A stretch of DNA of 64,000 nucleotides from DATBVX01 sp963696675 (GCA_963696675.1 CAVOLM010000029.1:1-64000); one strand, 5' to 3'; shown: positions 12,376 to 24,991, counted from the first letter of the stretch. A program made the numbers and translations. The notes: a model not told the origin generated them from the sequence alone.

Positions 12376-13745
12376 ATGCAAGTCTACTCCAGCGTGCTCG
12401 AAATGATCGGCCGCACGCCGTTGCTTCGGGTCAGTCGCCTCGACACCGGCCCCTGCGAGCTGTATCTGAAACTCGAGCTGATGAATCCGGGCGGCTCCAT
12501 CAAGGACCGCATCGGTGTTTCCATGATCGAAGAGGCCGAACGGCGCGGCCAGATTCATCCCGGTGACACGCTGGTCGAAGCGACGGCCGGCAACACCGGC
12601 CTCGGTCTCGCACTGGTCGCTGCGCAGAAGGGCTACAAGCTGATCCTGGTGCTGCCCGACAAGATGAGCCAGGAAAAGATTTTCAATCTGCGCGCGATGG
12701 GTGCAGAAGTCGTGCTGACACGCTCGGACGTCGCGCGCGGTCATCCCGAGTACTACCAGGATCTCGGCGCGCGCATCGCGCGTGAACGGGGCGCCTATTT
12801 CATCAACCAGTTCGGCAACCCGGACAATCCGCAGGCCCACGAGACCACGACGGCGCCGGAGATCTGGGAACAGATGGAGCAAAGGCTGGACGCGATCGTC
12901 GTCGGCGTCGGCAGCAGCGGCACGATCGCGGGACTCACGAAGTTCTTCCAGCGCGTCGCACCGCAGGTTGAGATCGTGCTCGCGGATCCGCAGGGATCGG
13001 TCGTCGCCGAGTACGTACGCAGCGGTCAGATCACGCGCAAGAGCAGCTGGCTGGTGGAGGGCATTGGCGAGGACTTCATTCCGGACATCGCGGATTTCTC
13101 GCTGACGAAGCGCGCGTACAGCATCCCGGATGCAGAGTCGTTCGCGACTGCGCGGGCGCTGTTGCGCAAGGAAGGATTGTTGGCCGGCTCATCGACCGGG
13201 ACACTGCTGGCGGCGGCGCTGCGCTACTGCCGTGAGCAATCGACACCTAAGCGCGTCGTGACCTTTGCCTGCGATACCGGCAACAAGTACCTCTCCAAGC
13301 TCTACAACGATTTCTGGATGGAGGACGAGGGCTTCATCAACGCAAGAACTACGGCGATCTGCGCGATCTCATCGGGCGCCTGCACAGCGAGCATGCGGCG
13401 GTGACGGTCGGTCCGAGTGACATCGTCGCCACTGCGCACAATCGCTTGCGCAATGCAGGCTTTTCGCAGTTGCCGGTGCTCGAGAACGAGCGGCTGATCG
13501 GCGTGCTCACGGAGGAGGACATCATGCGGTTCGTGTTCGGGTTTCCCGAGCGGCTGGACGCGCCGGTGCGCGATGCCATGCAGACCGCGTTCATCAGCGT
13601 GCCCAAGGAAATGCCGGTCAACAGCCTGGTGTCGATCCTGCAGGTCGCGCCGTACGCGGCGGTCACCGACGGCACGCAATTTCTCGGCATCATCACGCGC
13701 ACCGACGTGCTCAATTACCTGCGTCGGCAAAAACCGAAAGCCTGA
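12376..13745 (+). CDS. Cystathionine beta-synthase (one frameshift)
   Basis: Condenses homocysteine with serine to cystathionine using PLP. The catalytic domain shows the PLP lysine in GGSIKDRIG, the phosphate-binding TAGNTG and the GSSGTIAG loop. After a frame loss at about 13341 (one base missing; expected IKRKNYGDL), two C-terminal CBS domains follow (ATAHNRLRNAGFSQLPVLEN and VAPYAAVTDGTQFLGIITR), which normally bind an adenosyl ligand. Total length is about 456 residues, as in the CBS-domain form. The start is ATG 12376, with AGGGA six bases before it; an upstream ATG at 12355 is less likely. It is paired with cystathionine gamma-lyase 17 bp downstream. Confidence 0.9.
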
Positions 13746-13762
13746 AGGTCCGGAGAGACTCG

Positions 13763-14924
13763 ATGCAGAAAGATCGCAAAGCAGGCTTCGCTACTCGCGC
13801 GATTCACGCCGGGCAGCAGCCGGATGCCACGACGGGCGCGGTGATGTCGCCGATCCACGTGAGCTCGACTTACGCGCAATCGAGCCCGGGCGTGCACAAG
13901 GGATACGAGTATTCGCGCACGCAGAATCCGACCCGCATGGCCTACGAGCGCTGCATCGCGGACCTGGAGGGCGGCGTGCAGGGATTTGCCTTTGCCTCCG
14001 GCCTTGCGGCGACGGCCACAGTTCTGGAGCTGCTGGACAGCGGCGCGCACGTGGTCGCGATGGAAGATCTCTATGGCGGAACGCGGCGCCTGTTCAGCCA
14101 GGTGCGCAAGCGCTCGGCAGGACTCGACGTCAGTTTTGTCGATCTGGCCGATGCGAAGACGCTATCGAAAAGTCTGCGCGCCGACACGCGCCTCATCTGG
14201 ATCGAGACGCCCACCAATCCGACGCTGCGCATCGTCGATCTCAAAGCGGTCGCCGCGATTGCGCGCGCTCGCGGGATTCTCACCGCGGTGGACAACACGT
14301 TCGCGACGCCGTGGATTCAGCGGCCGCTGGAGCTCGGCTGCGACATCGTGGTGCATTCCGCGACCAAGTTTCTCAACGGTCACTCCGACATGATCGGCGG
14401 TGTTGTAGTCGTAAAGGACTCCGCGCTCGCCGAGCGCATGGCTTTTCTACAGAACGCGGTCGGCGCGATCGGCAGTCCCTTCGACAGCTTCCTTGCGCTG
14501 CGTGGCCTGAAGACCTTGCCGCTGCGCATGCGCCAGAGCAGTGAGAACGCGCTGAGCATTGCGCGCTGGCTGGAGAGTCACGCTCAGGTGGAGCGGGTTC
14601 TGTATCCCGGGCTCCCGAGTCATCCGCAACACGCTTTGGCACGGGCGCAGATGCAGAATGGCTTCAGCGGCATCGTGAGCTTTTTCATCCGCGGCGGACT
14701 CGAGGCGGCACGTCGCTGCCTGGAACGCTGCCGCGTCTTCGCGATCGCCGAGAGCCTCGGCGGCGTCGAGAGCCTGGTCGATCATCCCGGCATCATGACT
14801 CACGCTTCGGTGCCGGCCGATCAGCGCGCCGCGCTCGGCATCAACGATTCGCTGATCCGGCTCTCGGTCGGGATCGAAGACGTCGAGGATCTTGATCGCC
14901 GATCTCGAGCAGGCGCTGGGCTGA
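13763..14924 (+). CDS. Cystathionine gamma-lyase / trans-sulfuration PLP enzyme (frameshift at end)
   Basis: A Cys/Met-metabolism PLP enzyme of about 387 residues. Motifs seen are YEYSRTQNPTR, FASGLAATATV, IETPTNPTL, the PLP lysine in HSATKFLNGHSD, and SLGGVESL with VDHPGIMTHA near the end. The last codons shift frame at about 14890, where an extra T in GATCTTGATC hides the expected DLIADLEQALG ending at TGA 14922-14924. Being paired with cbs, it most likely works as the gamma-lyase, giving cysteine from homocysteine. A MetB-type gamma-synthase cannot be excluded from sequence alone. GGAGA precedes the start. Confidence 0.85.
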
Positions 14925-14979
14925 GGTGACTCGCCACGGGCAGCTTCGTATCCGCCGCTTGCAGCCAATTGCTCTGACC

Positions 14980-15892
14980 TTACGTCTTCGCTCACGGGGT
15001 GCAGCGGGCACTCGAAGCTGGCGGGTTTCATCACCAGCACGTCGCAGGGCAGGAGGTCGAGGATTCGCTCGGTAGTGCTGCCGACGATGACGTTGTAAAC
15101 CCAACCGCGAGAGTAGGCGCCCATGACCAGCAAATCGATGTCGTTCTGGCGCACGAACTCGAGCAGGGCGTCGGCCGGAGGCGCAGCGATCACGTGGCGG
15201 CATTCGCGCGGCACTCGGTGCGATGCGAGCACTGCGGCGAAGTCATAGCGCACCATCGCTTCCCTATCTACGATAACCTGAGCCGGACTCACCCGGGCCG
15301 CGAGGGGGACCGCGTGTACTGTTGCGTTCGCGGCCAGCTGGCTGACCGGCAGATAGGCATGCACTGCATGCAGCTGGCCGCCGGTAGCGAGCGCGAACGT
15401 CTCGCCTGCCGACAGCAATCCGTGATCGAGCTCCGCCGGCTTCTCGCCCGGCGGCGCGACATCCACGGCGGCCGCGATCTTCGGCGCTCCGCCCCACGGT
15501 CCCGGACGCACGAACAGCAACGGCGCCGGGCACAACCGGATCAGTTGCCAATCGGTGTTGGCCCGCAACGACCGGCGCAGCAGCGTGTGCGGATGCGTGT
15601 CCTTGACGACCAGCGACGGCGCGGAGCGCAGGACCTTGCGTACGATCCCGATGTGCAGCGCCGACTCGCGTGCTACATCGGCGCTGCACTCGATACCGGC
15701 TTCGCGCAGCTCCTTGACCATGCCCTGGAGAGCCAGGCTGTCCAGCTGCAGTTGCTGATCCCGCGTGGTATAGCAAACGAACAGCTCGATGCGTGCGCCG
15801 AAGGCGCGAGCCAGCTGCCGTGCCCGGGCCAGCGCCGGCTGCTGGGCTGCGGTGGGGTCGAGGACGACCAGGATATGTCGTGGCGTTTCCAT
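14980..15892 (-). CDS. Universal stress protein, tandem Usp domains (UspE-like)
   Basis: Two Usp domains in one chain. The first starts METPRHILVVLDPTAAQ and holds VVKDTHPHTLLRRSL, then NTDWQLIRLCPAPLLFV, a UspE-type pattern. The second ends with LLVMGAYSRGW then VIVGSTTERILDLLPCDVLVMKP, a G-2x-G-9x-G-(S/T)-like nucleotide loop. The start is ATG 15892. The frame fails to stop after the expected end and runs antisense into the lyase gene, down to 14447. A TAA in the next frame at 14980-14982 is the likely true end, implying one indel. A FixJ-like box lies 75 bp upstream, and the gene diverges from fixL. Confidence 0.8.
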
Positions 15893-15966
15893 GAAGCTTA
15901 CCTCGCAGGCGCATCCTGTCAGCGACCCGGACCGCGGGGAATCCTCATTTGCCGCAGCGCAATTGC

Positions 15967-15979
15967 GGAAAACACGTAG
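15967..15979 (-). promoter_or_regulatory. FixJ-like box upstream of universal stress protein gene
   Basis: Read on the minus strand the site is CTACGTGTTTTCC. It agrees at 10 of 13 positions with the FixJ binding consensus as I remember it (GTAMGTAGTTYCC). It sits 75 bp before the stress-protein start and 38 bp before the divergent fixL, so a single FixJ site could serve one or both. A short inverted repeat CCGCA-N7-TGCGG lies beside it. The consensus is recalled, not computed. Confidence 0.45.
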
Positions 15980-16016
15980 TGCATGCACACCACCTACAAG
16001 CGGCACTCTACGCGTG

Positions 16017-17167
16017 ATGCTCGATTCGACTACCAGCCAGCGTGCACGCGATTCGGCCGGCGAGGACCTGCGGGCGCTGCTTGATGCCGCCGTCGACGCG
16101 ATCATCGTCATCGATGCGACCGGTGAGATTGAGACCTTCAATCGTGCCGCTGAAGGACTCTTCGGCTTCGCGGCGGAAGAGGTGATCGGCCGCAACGTCA
16201 GCATGCTGATGCCGGAACCGGATCGCAGCGCCCACGACAGCCATCTGCGACGCTACCTCGCGACCGGCGAGGCGCGCATCATCGGCATCGGTCGCGAGGT
16301 GCAGGCGCAGCGGCGCGATGGCTCGGTCTTTCCGGCCGCACTGTCCGTGGGCCGCGTGGCCGGAGCGGATTCGCCGCGCTTTGTCGGGTTCATTCATGAT
16401 CTGTCCGCGCAGGTCGCGGCCGAGAACGAGGTGATCCAGGCACGGGAGCGGCTCACGCATGTCGCGCGTCTGAGCACGCTGGGTGAAATGGCCGCAGGGC
16501 TCGCGCATGAGATCAACCAGCCGCTGACCGCGATCACGACCTATGCGCAGGCTTGCGAATACCTGATCGCACACGGTGCCGCGGTCGACGCGGAGGAGAT
16601 CCGCGATGCACTCGCGCAGATCAGCGCGCAGGCGCTGCGCGCCGGAGAGGTGATCCGGCGGATGCGTACGTTCGTCAGCAATCGCGAAGTGCGCCATGAG
16701 CGCGTCGACTGCAACCGGCTGCTCGAAGACCTCGACGCTCTCGCGCGCCCCGACTCGCGAGCCAACGATGTCCGGCTGGTATTCGAGTCGAGGGGCAGCT
16801 GCCGCCATTGATGGCCGATCCGGTGCAGTTGCAGCAGGTGCTGATCAATCTGATCCGCAACGCGATCGATGCCACGTCGCAGGATGGCAGCGCGCGGCGC
16901 GAAATCGTGGTGCGCGTCACGCCGCACGACTGGGGGCGTCGAGTTCTCGGTGCGCGACCACGGACCCGGCGTGGAGCCGGGCGCGATCGGCGAACATTGT
17001 TCAACCCTTTCTTTACCACCAAGGCGCACGGTACCGGGCTCGGCCTCGCCATCAGCCGCACCATCGTGGTGGCTCATGGTGGCAAGCTCGCGTACCGTCC
17101 CGGCACCGGACGGCGGCGCCTGCTTCTATTTCACGTTGCCGGCGCTGATCGGGAGGACTCGCCATGA
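16017..17167 (+). CDS. fixL: FixL-type haem-PAS oxygen-sensor histidine kinase (several frameshifts)
   Basis: Soluble kinase of about 383 residues. A PAS domain (about 18-130) carries the FixL haem signature: the proximal ligand histidine aligns with His73 in RSAHDSHLRRY, and the distal arginine with Arg93 in IIGIGREVQAQRRDG. HisKA follows with the phospho-acceptor His164 in LAHEINQPL. The HATPase domain is broken by indels near 16795, 16935 (extra T), 16995 (missing base) and 17100, but LINLIRNAIDA, DHGPGV, FNPFFTTKAHGTGLGLAI and FTLPA are all present across frames. No membrane segment is seen, so it is cytoplasmic. Its TGA overlaps the fixJ ATG. A GTG at 16014 is an alternative start. An oxygen-free haem would switch the kinase on. 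Confidence 0.85.
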
Positions 17168-17790
17168 AGGAACAGCCAGCAACCGTCTGTCATCGTGGAT
17201 GACGATGAAGCTGTGCGCGGCGCCCTGAAACTGCTGCTGAAGACCCTGGGCGTGCCCGCGCTGACCTATGGCTCGGGGCAGGATTTCTGGCCGACTTCGA
17301 CCCACAGCGCCGGGGCTGCCTGGTGCTCGATATCCGCATGCCCGGCATGAGCGGCCTGGAGCTGCAGCAGGAGCTCAACGCGCGCGGTGCGTTGATGCCG
17401 ATCATCTTCATCACCGGCCACGGCGACGTCCCGATGGCGGTCGAAGCGATGCAACAGGGTGCCATGGATTTTCTGCAGAAGCCGTTCCGCGATCAGGACC
17501 TGCTGGATCGCATCAACAAGGCGCTGGAAAGAGACCGCGCCGGGCGCGAGCTGCTCGGCAATCGCGAGCGCCTGCAGGCGCGCCTCGCCGCGCTTACGCC
17601 TCGCGAGCGCGAGGTGCTGAAGCTCATCACCGCGGGCAAGGCGAACAAGGTAATCGCCGGAGACCTGCAACTGAGCCAGCGAACCGTCGAGATGCATCGC
17701 GCCCACGTGATGGAGAAGATGGGCGCGAATTCCCTGGCGCACCTGGTGCGCATGGTCGTGGAAGGCGAAGGCACGACCAGCCTGGAGTAA
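17164..17790 (+). CDS. fixJ: FixJ-type response regulator (frameshifts near start)
   Basis: A receiver domain with the phospho-acceptor aspartate in CLVLDIRMPGMSG, the switch threonine in FITGHGDVPMAVEAM and the lysine in FLQKPFRDQ, followed by a LuxR/FixJ helix-turn-helix (LTPREREVLKLITAGKANKV, SQRTVEMHRAHVMEKM). The frame is disturbed at about 17185, where VIVDDDEAV is expected, and at about 17292, where one C of TTCCTG is missing. The start ATG overlaps the fixL stop, so the pair is translationally coupled. It probably activates the low-oxygen genes around it through the boxes at 15967 and 23888. Confidence 0.88.
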
Positions 17791-17792
17791 CC

Positions 17793-19608
<1,816 letters not shown>

Positions 19609-19616
<8 letters not shown>

Positions 19617-20340
19617 TCGAATCGATACCGGCACACGTCAGGGCCGCGCCGGACAGAAATTGCTGGTCGTTTCTCTCGGCGCGCTCTTCGCCGCAGTGGC
19701 GATTGCGTCCACGGCGCGGGTCGATGAGCTGATCAAGGCCGCGATGTCACTCGATGCGAATCCGAAGCGTGGCGCCACGATCTATTACGATCAGTGCCAG
19801 GGTTGTCACGGTGTGCACGCTGAAGGCGACGCACGCAACGTGTTTCCGTCCCTCGCGGGGCAACGTCAGCTCTATCTCGTCAAGCAACTGGCCGACTTCG
19901 TGGAGCTCGAGCGTGAGTCTCCCGAAATGCACAGGAAAGCAGCAGTCGCGGGTCTCGACGCGCCGCAAGCGATCCTCGACGTGGCGGCGTACCTCAATGC
20001 ACAGCCGGTGCTGCAGCAACCGGAGGTCGGCGATGGCTCGTTGACAGAGCTCGGCGAAGGCATGTTCCGTGCGCAGTGCGCGAGCTGCCATGGCGATGAT
20101 GCACGTGGGGATGAGGACGGCTCAGTGCCTTCACTGCGCAACCAACACTATTCGTATCTGTTGCTGCAGATGCGCAAGATCGGCGCGGGTCATCGGGCGG
20201 ACGTCGACCCCGACCTGGCTCGCTTCCTCGAGAGCCTCGATGGCGAGGAGCTGGCGGGCGTGGCCGATTACCTGTCGCGCCTGCGCGGCCCCGTGCCCGA
20301 TCGAAGGCAAATGCGCTCCGATGGCACCGTGGTGGATTAG
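19609..20340 (+). CDS. Dihaem cytochrome c, cytochrome c4-like
   Basis: A 243-residue secreted protein with an N-terminal export signal (KLLVVSLGALFAAVAIAS) and two haem-binding motifs, CQGCH and CASCH, in two repeated cytochrome c domains of about 100 residues each (PSLAGQRQLYLVKQL and PSLRNQHYSYLLLQM). It is expected to carry electrons in the periplasm, for example to a terminal oxidase or nitrogen-oxide reductase. GGGAGAGG precedes ATG 19609, and the gene overlaps the end of the kinase-PduL gene. Its place in the FixLJ operon suggests induction at low oxygen. Confidence 0.88.
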
Positions 20341-20358
20341 AAGACCGAGGAGATCGCT

Positions 20359-21300
20359 GTGAACGATCTGAAGAATATCCTCGTGATCGTGGACCCGACG
20401 GCCGAGCAGCAACCGGCGCTGGAGAAGGGTGCAACGCCTGGCCCGACGCTACGGTGCGCGGCTGGAACTCTTTGCCTGCGACACCAGGATCTCGCGCGAG
20501 ATCCGCATGGCGAAGCACTTCGCCGGGGGCTCGGCGCGGCCCTTCGAGGCGGATCTCAGGCCGATGCTCGAGTCGCTGGCGGCGCGGGTGCGAGATCGAG
20601 GCGTCGAGGTGAGAATCGAGACTCGCTGCGCTGATCCGCTGCACACAGCGGTGCTCGAGCACGCGAAGAGCCTCGGTGCGGATCTCGTCGTCAAAGACAC
20701 GCATCATCATCCGTTGCTCAAGCGCACGCTGATCACCAACACCGATTGGCACCTGATTCGAGGCTGTCGGGTTCCCCTGTTGCTTGCCAAGCAGGCCGCG
20801 TGGCGGGTGCAGCCCGTTTTCATCGCCGCGGTCGATCCACTTCCATCTGGATGACAAGCCCGCAGCACTCGATGGCCTTCATCCTGGAATGCAGCCGAGA
20901 CCTGGCGCGACACGTGGACGGCATCGTGCACATGGCGCACGCGTATCTGCCGCTGATGATCTTCGGGTCACCCGCGGGAGCGCTGCCGGCAATGGCGACC
21001 GCCGTATCCGACCAGGTGCTGATGGCAGAAGATCGCCGCCGGCGCGCCGAGCTCCTCAAACTGGCGCGTGAGTTCCAGATCGATGAGCGCAACGTTCACC
21101 TCGAGATCGACTCGCCTGCTGGGCTCCTGCCTTCACTGGCCGAGGAATTGCATGCCGACCTCGTCGTGATGGGCGCAATCTCGCGCAGCGGAATGAAGCG
21201 TGTGTTTATCGGCAGCACCGCGGAGTCCGTGCTGGAGCGGCTGCCGTGCGACGCGTTGATCGTAAAGCCACCGGACTTCGCCGACATTCTCCCTTTCTGA
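20359..21300 (+). CDS. Universal stress protein, tandem Usp domains, UspE-like (three frameshifts)
   Basis: Starts at GTG 20359 with GAGGAG before it: NDLKNILVIVDPTAEQQPAL. Three extra bases break the frame: a G at about 20430 (expected EKVQRLARRYGARL), a C at about 20845 (expected DPLHLDD) and a C at about 20878 (expected LDGFILECS). The first domain holds VVKDTHHHPLLKRTL then NTDWHLIRG. The second ends VVMGAISRSGMKRVFIGSTA then ESVLERLPCDALIVKPP, with the nucleotide-binding G-2x-G-9x-G-(S/T)-like loop. About 312 residues, the UspE length. The P-type ATPase start follows directly on its stop. Confidence 0.85.
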
Positions 21301-23841
21301 GTGACACTTCATACCGCGGAATGCGGCCTGGGCGGGCGGGAAGCAGCCCTGCGACTCGCCCGCGACGGGCCCAACGAGCTACCGGCCGCGCGACGCCGCT
21401 CAGCGGCACGCATTGCGGCGGACGTGGCGCGCGAGCCCATGTTCGGGCTGCTGCTCGCGGCCGGGGTGCTCTACGCGGTACTCGGCGATCTGACCGAAGC
21501 GCTAGTGCTGCTCGCCTTCGCCACTCTGTCCGTGGCGATTGCGGTCATTCAACAGGGTCGCAGTGAGCGCGTGCTCGACTCATTGCGTGAGCTCACCAGT
21601 CCGCGCGCACTCGTAGTCCGCGACGGCGAGCGGCGTCGCATTCCAGGACGCGAGGTCGTCTGCGGCGACACGTTGGTCCTGGCCGAAGGCGATCGGATCC
21701 CGGCCGATGGTGTTCTCGTCGCGGGTCAAGAGCTGCAGGTAGATGAATCCTTGCTCACGGGAGAATCTGTGCCCGTGCGCAAGCGGCCCACGGACTTGCC
21801 GTCGGTCTTGGCTGCCGCGCCAGGCGGCGATGATCAGCCGCAGCTCTTCTCCGGAACTCTGGTAATCCGCGGCTCGGGCCTCGCAATTGCGACCGCAACT
21901 GGCCCGCGGAGCGAGATTGGCAGGATCGGCCGGACTGTGGCTGAGATGGGGCGGCAGCCACCGCGTTTGCAGCAGCAGACCCGGCGCCTGGTGCTGTGGT
22001 TTGCGACGGCGGGACTCGCGGTGAGCGCGCTCGTCGTGGTGCTCTATGGCGCGCTGCGCCACTCCTGGCTCGAGGGATTGTTGAGCGGCATCGCGCTCGG
22101 CATGTCCCTGCTGCCGGAAGAGTTCCCGCTGGTGCTGACCGTATTCACCGTGATGGGCGCGTGGCGCTTGTCGCAGTCGCGCGTGCTCACGCGCCAGGCG
22201 GCCGCAATCGAAACGCTGGGTGCCGCGACGGTTCTGTGTACGGACAAGACCGGAACCCTGACGCGCAACCTGATGTCCGTGAGCGCGCTGCAGGGGGCGG
22301 GCGCATGCTGGCGCCAGGGTGAGGCCGTGGCGGAGATTACGGGCGCGCCTGCACTCAGGAGGCTGCTCGAGACTGCACGGCTGGCAAGCGAACGCGCGAG
22401 CGTCGATCCAATGGAGCGTGCGCTTCATGAAATCGCCCAGACTGCATTTCGCAACACAGAGCCCGCTGGCGAGCTGGTACGCGAGTTCCCGCTGCGGCCC
22501 GAGTTGCTCGCGGTGACGCGCATCTGGGACCTGGGTCTCGGGAATGCTGCCTGCGTGGCTGCGGCGAAGGGAGCGCCGGAAGCGATCGCCCGGCTCTGCC
22601 GCATGGACGAAAGCGCCTTCGCAACGCTGCGTGCGCAGGTGGACGAACTCGCCCGTGAGGGCGTACGTGTGCTGGGAGTGGCGCGTGCCGAGGCTGCGCT
22701 CGCGGCACTTCCCGACTCCCCGGGTGAGGTGCACTTCGAGTTTCTCGGCCTGCTGGGTTTTGCGGATCCGTTGCGCGCGACGGTGCCGGACGCGGTGCGC
22801 GAATGCCGCTCCGCGGGCATTCGCGTCATCATGATCACGGGCGACTACCCGGAGACGGCGCGAGCCATTGCGCGTCAGGCCGGTATCGATGGCAGCGAGC
22901 TGATCACCGGAACAGAGCTCGAGCAACTGAGTGACGCAACGCTGGCCCGGCGCGTCGCCGGCGCCACGATCTTCGCGCGCATCACGCCGCCACAGAAGCT
23001 TCGGATCGTCGAGGCACTCAAGGCGAATGGTGAGGTCGTCGCCATGACGGGCGACGGCGTGAACGATGCGCCGGCGCTCAAGGCCGCACACATCGGCATC
23101 GCGATGGGCGGACGCGGCACGGACGTGGCGCGCGAGGCCGCATCGCTGGTGCTGCTCGATGATGACTTCGGTTCGATCGTGCGCGCGGTGCGCCTCGGAC
23201 GCAGGATCTACGACAACCTCTGCAAGGCCATGGGCTACATCCTCGCAATCCACGCCCCGATAGCGGGGCTCGCGCTGCTGCCGGTGCTGCTGGGATTGCC
23301 GCTGATCCTGACGCCGATGCTCATCGCGTTTCTGGAGCTCGTGATCGATCCGTCCTGCTCCCTGGTATTCGAAGCGGAACCGGAAGAGGACGACCTCATG
23401 CGCCGCCGGCCGCGCAACCCGCGCAGTCCGCTCCTCTCACCCGCCTTGATCGGCTGGAGCGTAGTGCAGGGAAGCCTTGCATTGCTCGCGGCTGCTGCAG
23501 TCTTTCTGGTCGCGGCCCGGCGCGGCATGCCGGAGGCGGAATTGCGTGCGCTCGCATTCGTGACGCTTCTCGGGGTCAACATGACGCTGATCTTCGTCAA
23601 CCGCAGCTTCAGTCCCTTGCTGCGCTCGGCGCTGGGAGGGCGCAACCCCTGGCTATGGCGGATCCTCGGCATGGCAGTGGGGTTGCTCGCGGGGATCTTC
23701 GCGTGGCAGCCAGTCAGGAGCTTCTTTCACCTGGGCCCACTGCACGCAGACGACCTGGCGCTGTGTGCGGGCGTGGCGCTTGGTCTGCTGCTGGTGCTGG
23801 AGGCGCTGAAGCGCCTCTGGGCCAGCCGTCTGCAACCGTAG
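21301..23841 (+). CDS. Cation-translocating P-type ATPase
   Basis: An intact 846-residue pump starting at GTG 21301, immediately after the stress-protein stop. Motifs are in order: actuator LLTGESVPV, the ion-path helix PEEFPLVLTVF, phosphorylation site DKTGTLT, nucleotide/hinge ITGDYPETA and TGDGVNDAPALKAAHIGIAMG, and about ten membrane segments. The layout is that of the P2/P3 type (Ca2+, Mg2+ or H+ related); PEEFP in helix 4 is unusual against PEGLP or PEALP and does not allow the ion to be named. It lacks N-terminal heavy-metal domains and CPx, so it is not a copper or zinc pump. It closes the fixLJ operon and may balance ions or pH during oxygen limitation. Confidence 0.88.
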   Translation: MTLHTAECGLGGREAALRLARDGPNELPAARRRSAARIAADVAREPMFGLLLAAGVLYAVLGDLTEALVLLAFATLSVAIAVIQQGRSERVLDSLRELTSPRALVVRDGERRRIPGREVVCGDTLVLAEGDRIPADGVLVAGQELQVDESLLTGESVPVRKRPTDLPSVLAAAPGGDDQPQLFSGTLVIRGSGLAIATATGPRSEIGRIGRTVAEMGRQPPRLQQQTRRLVLWFATAGLAVSALVVVLYGALRHSWLEGLLSGIALGMSLLPEEFPLVLTVFTVMGAWRLSQSRVLTRQAAAIETLGAATVLCTDKTGTLTRNLMSVSALQGAGACWRQGEAVAEITGAPALRRLLETARLASERASVDPMERALHEIAQTAFRNTEPAGELVREFPLRPELLAVTRIWDLGLGNAACVAAAKGAPEAIARLCRMDESAFATLRAQVDELAREGVRVLGVARAEAALAALPDSPGEVHFEFLGLLGFADPLRATVPDAVRECRSAGIRVIMITGDYPETARAIARQAGIDGSELITGTELEQLSDATLARRVAGATIFARITPPQKLRIVEALKANGEVVAMTGDGVNDAPALKAAHIGIAMGGRGTDVAREAASLVLLDDDFGSIVRAVRLGRRIYDNLCKAMGYILAIHAPIAGLALLPVLLGLPLILTPMLIAFLELVIDPSCSLVFEAEPEEDDLMRRRPRNPRSPLLSPALIGWSVVQGSLALLAAAAVFLVAARRGMPEAELRALAFVTLLGVNMTLIFVNRSFSPLLRSALGGRNPWLWRILGMAVGLLAGIFAWQPVRSFFHLGPLHADDLALCAGVALGLLLVLEALKRLWASRLQP

Positions 23842-23878
23842 AAATGCGGGGTGAGCCTCGTGCGGAATTTCGCGTCCT

Positions 23879-23900
23879 GTAAGTACTGTAAGTACTTTCC
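23879..23900 (+). promoter_or_regulatory. Repeated GTAAGTACT with FixJ-like box (23888-23900)
   Basis: GTAAGTACT occurs twice back to back; the second copy extends to GTAAGTACTTTCC, agreeing at 12 of 13 positions with the FixJ consensus as I recall it. It lies about 105 bp before the stress-protein start at 24005, in the only sizeable gap after the fixLJ operon. It shares TAMGT..TTTCC with the site at 15967-15979, which also precedes a stress-protein gene. Confidence 0.55.
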
Positions 23901-24004
23901 GCTGCGCGCTATGTATTTGCTCTGGATGCCTGAAGCCGGACGACCATGCAACATGACTCCGAGTTCACGCCAGATCGACCGGCTGCTGGTGCAGGAGCGA
24001 CACG

Positions 24005-24991
24005 ATGCCATCCATTCGCCGAATCCTCGTCGCCATAAAGAACACGGACGCCAGGAAGTCGCCCGCTGCGGCCAAGGCAGCGCAACTCGCGCGCGGTCTC
24101 GGCGCGCAGCTCGAGCTGTTCCACGCGATCGATACGCCCGTCTACGTCGATGCGGTGATGCCGCGCCGCGGGCAGCTGAAGCGGCTCAAGAAGCAGATGC
24201 AGGCACGGCACCTGGATCGCCTCGATCGGTTTGCCAGAGAGGTCCGCCAGCGCGGCCTCAAAGTCACGACTGCAGTGGACTGGGACTACCCCTCCTACGA
24301 AGCAGTGCTCCGTCGCGCGCGACGGACGCACGCGGACCTCATCGTTGCGGAGCGACATGGTGGGCGCCACTTCGCCCCATGGCTGCTGCAGATCGCGGAC
24401 TGGGAGTTGGTGCGACTGAGTCCTGTGCCGGTGCTGCTCGTGAAGAGCCCGCGTCCGTATCATCGGCCCGCAGTACTTGCCGCCGTCGATCCCACGCACG
24501 CGTTCGCGAAGCCGGCGAAACTGGACGAAGAAATCCTTCGCCTGGGTACGGCCGTGACCAGGGCACTGCGCGGGAAACTGCACGCCATGCACGCGTATGT
24601 GCCAATGCCGGCCGATATGGACATGGCGGAGCCGTGGTCTGTCAAGAACCTCGCCGCGGGTATCGAAGCCAGGGCGTCAGCGCGTGCGCGCACGGCATTC
24701 GAGAGATCCGTACGCGCTGCGAAGATTCCGCCCGCGCGCCGGCATCTGGTGGAGCGCCTGCCGCTGGAGGCGATCCCACAAGTCGCGCGAGGAACCCGAA
24801 GCTCGATTGTTGTCATGGGTGCAATTTCGCGCTCCGGCCTCAAGGGGGCGTTCATCGGCAACTCGGCCGAACGTGTGCTCGACGATGTCACCTGCGACCT
24901 GCTGGTCGTCAAACCGCAGCGATTCGTGAATCGCGTGCCGCACGCCAGGCGCGGCATGCGCGTCGCAGCGATGATGCCGCTGCTTTCCTGA
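24005..24991 (+). CDS. Universal stress protein, tandem Usp domains (UspE-like)
   Basis: An intact 328-residue protein from ATG 24005. Two Usp domains: RRILVAIKNTDARKSPAAAK with HADLIVAERHGG, and a second ending IVVMGAISRSGLKGAFIGNS then AERVLDDVTCDLLVVKP. The pairing WLLQIADWELVRLSPVPVLLV matches the UspE-type hinge. No membrane segment or signal is seen, so it is cytoplasmic. It is the third such protein in 10 kb. The FixJ-like box about 105 bp upstream suggests that it is a separate unit of the same regulon. A hairpin covers its stop codon. Confidence 0.88.
   Translation: MPSIRRILVAIKNTDARKSPAAAKAAQLARGLGAQLELFHAIDTPVYVDAVMPRRGQLKRLKKQMQARHLDRLDRFAREVRQRGLKVTTAVDWDYPSYEAVLRRARRTHADLIVAERHGGRHFAPWLLQIADWELVRLSPVPVLLVKSPRPYHRPAVLAAVDPTHAFAKPAKLDEEILRLGTAVTRALRGKLHAMHAYVPMPADMDMAEPWSVKNLAAGIEARASARARTAFERSVRAAKIPPARRHLVERLPLEAIPQVARGTRSSIVVMGAISRSGLKGAFIGNSAERVLDDVTCDLLVVKPQRFVNRVPHARRGMRVAAMMPLLS

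Noticed and set aside
14447..14980. Long antisense extension of the universal stress protein gene through the cystathionine lyase gene
   Set aside because: The Usp domain ends near 15010; the rest is the mirror of a well-conserved coding frame, with no similarity of its own. High GC content makes long open antisense frames common here.
15893..16016. FNR/Anr box (TTGAT-N4-ATCAA) in the fixL-usp gap
   Set aside because: No such sequence is present; the best regulatory match is FixJ-like.
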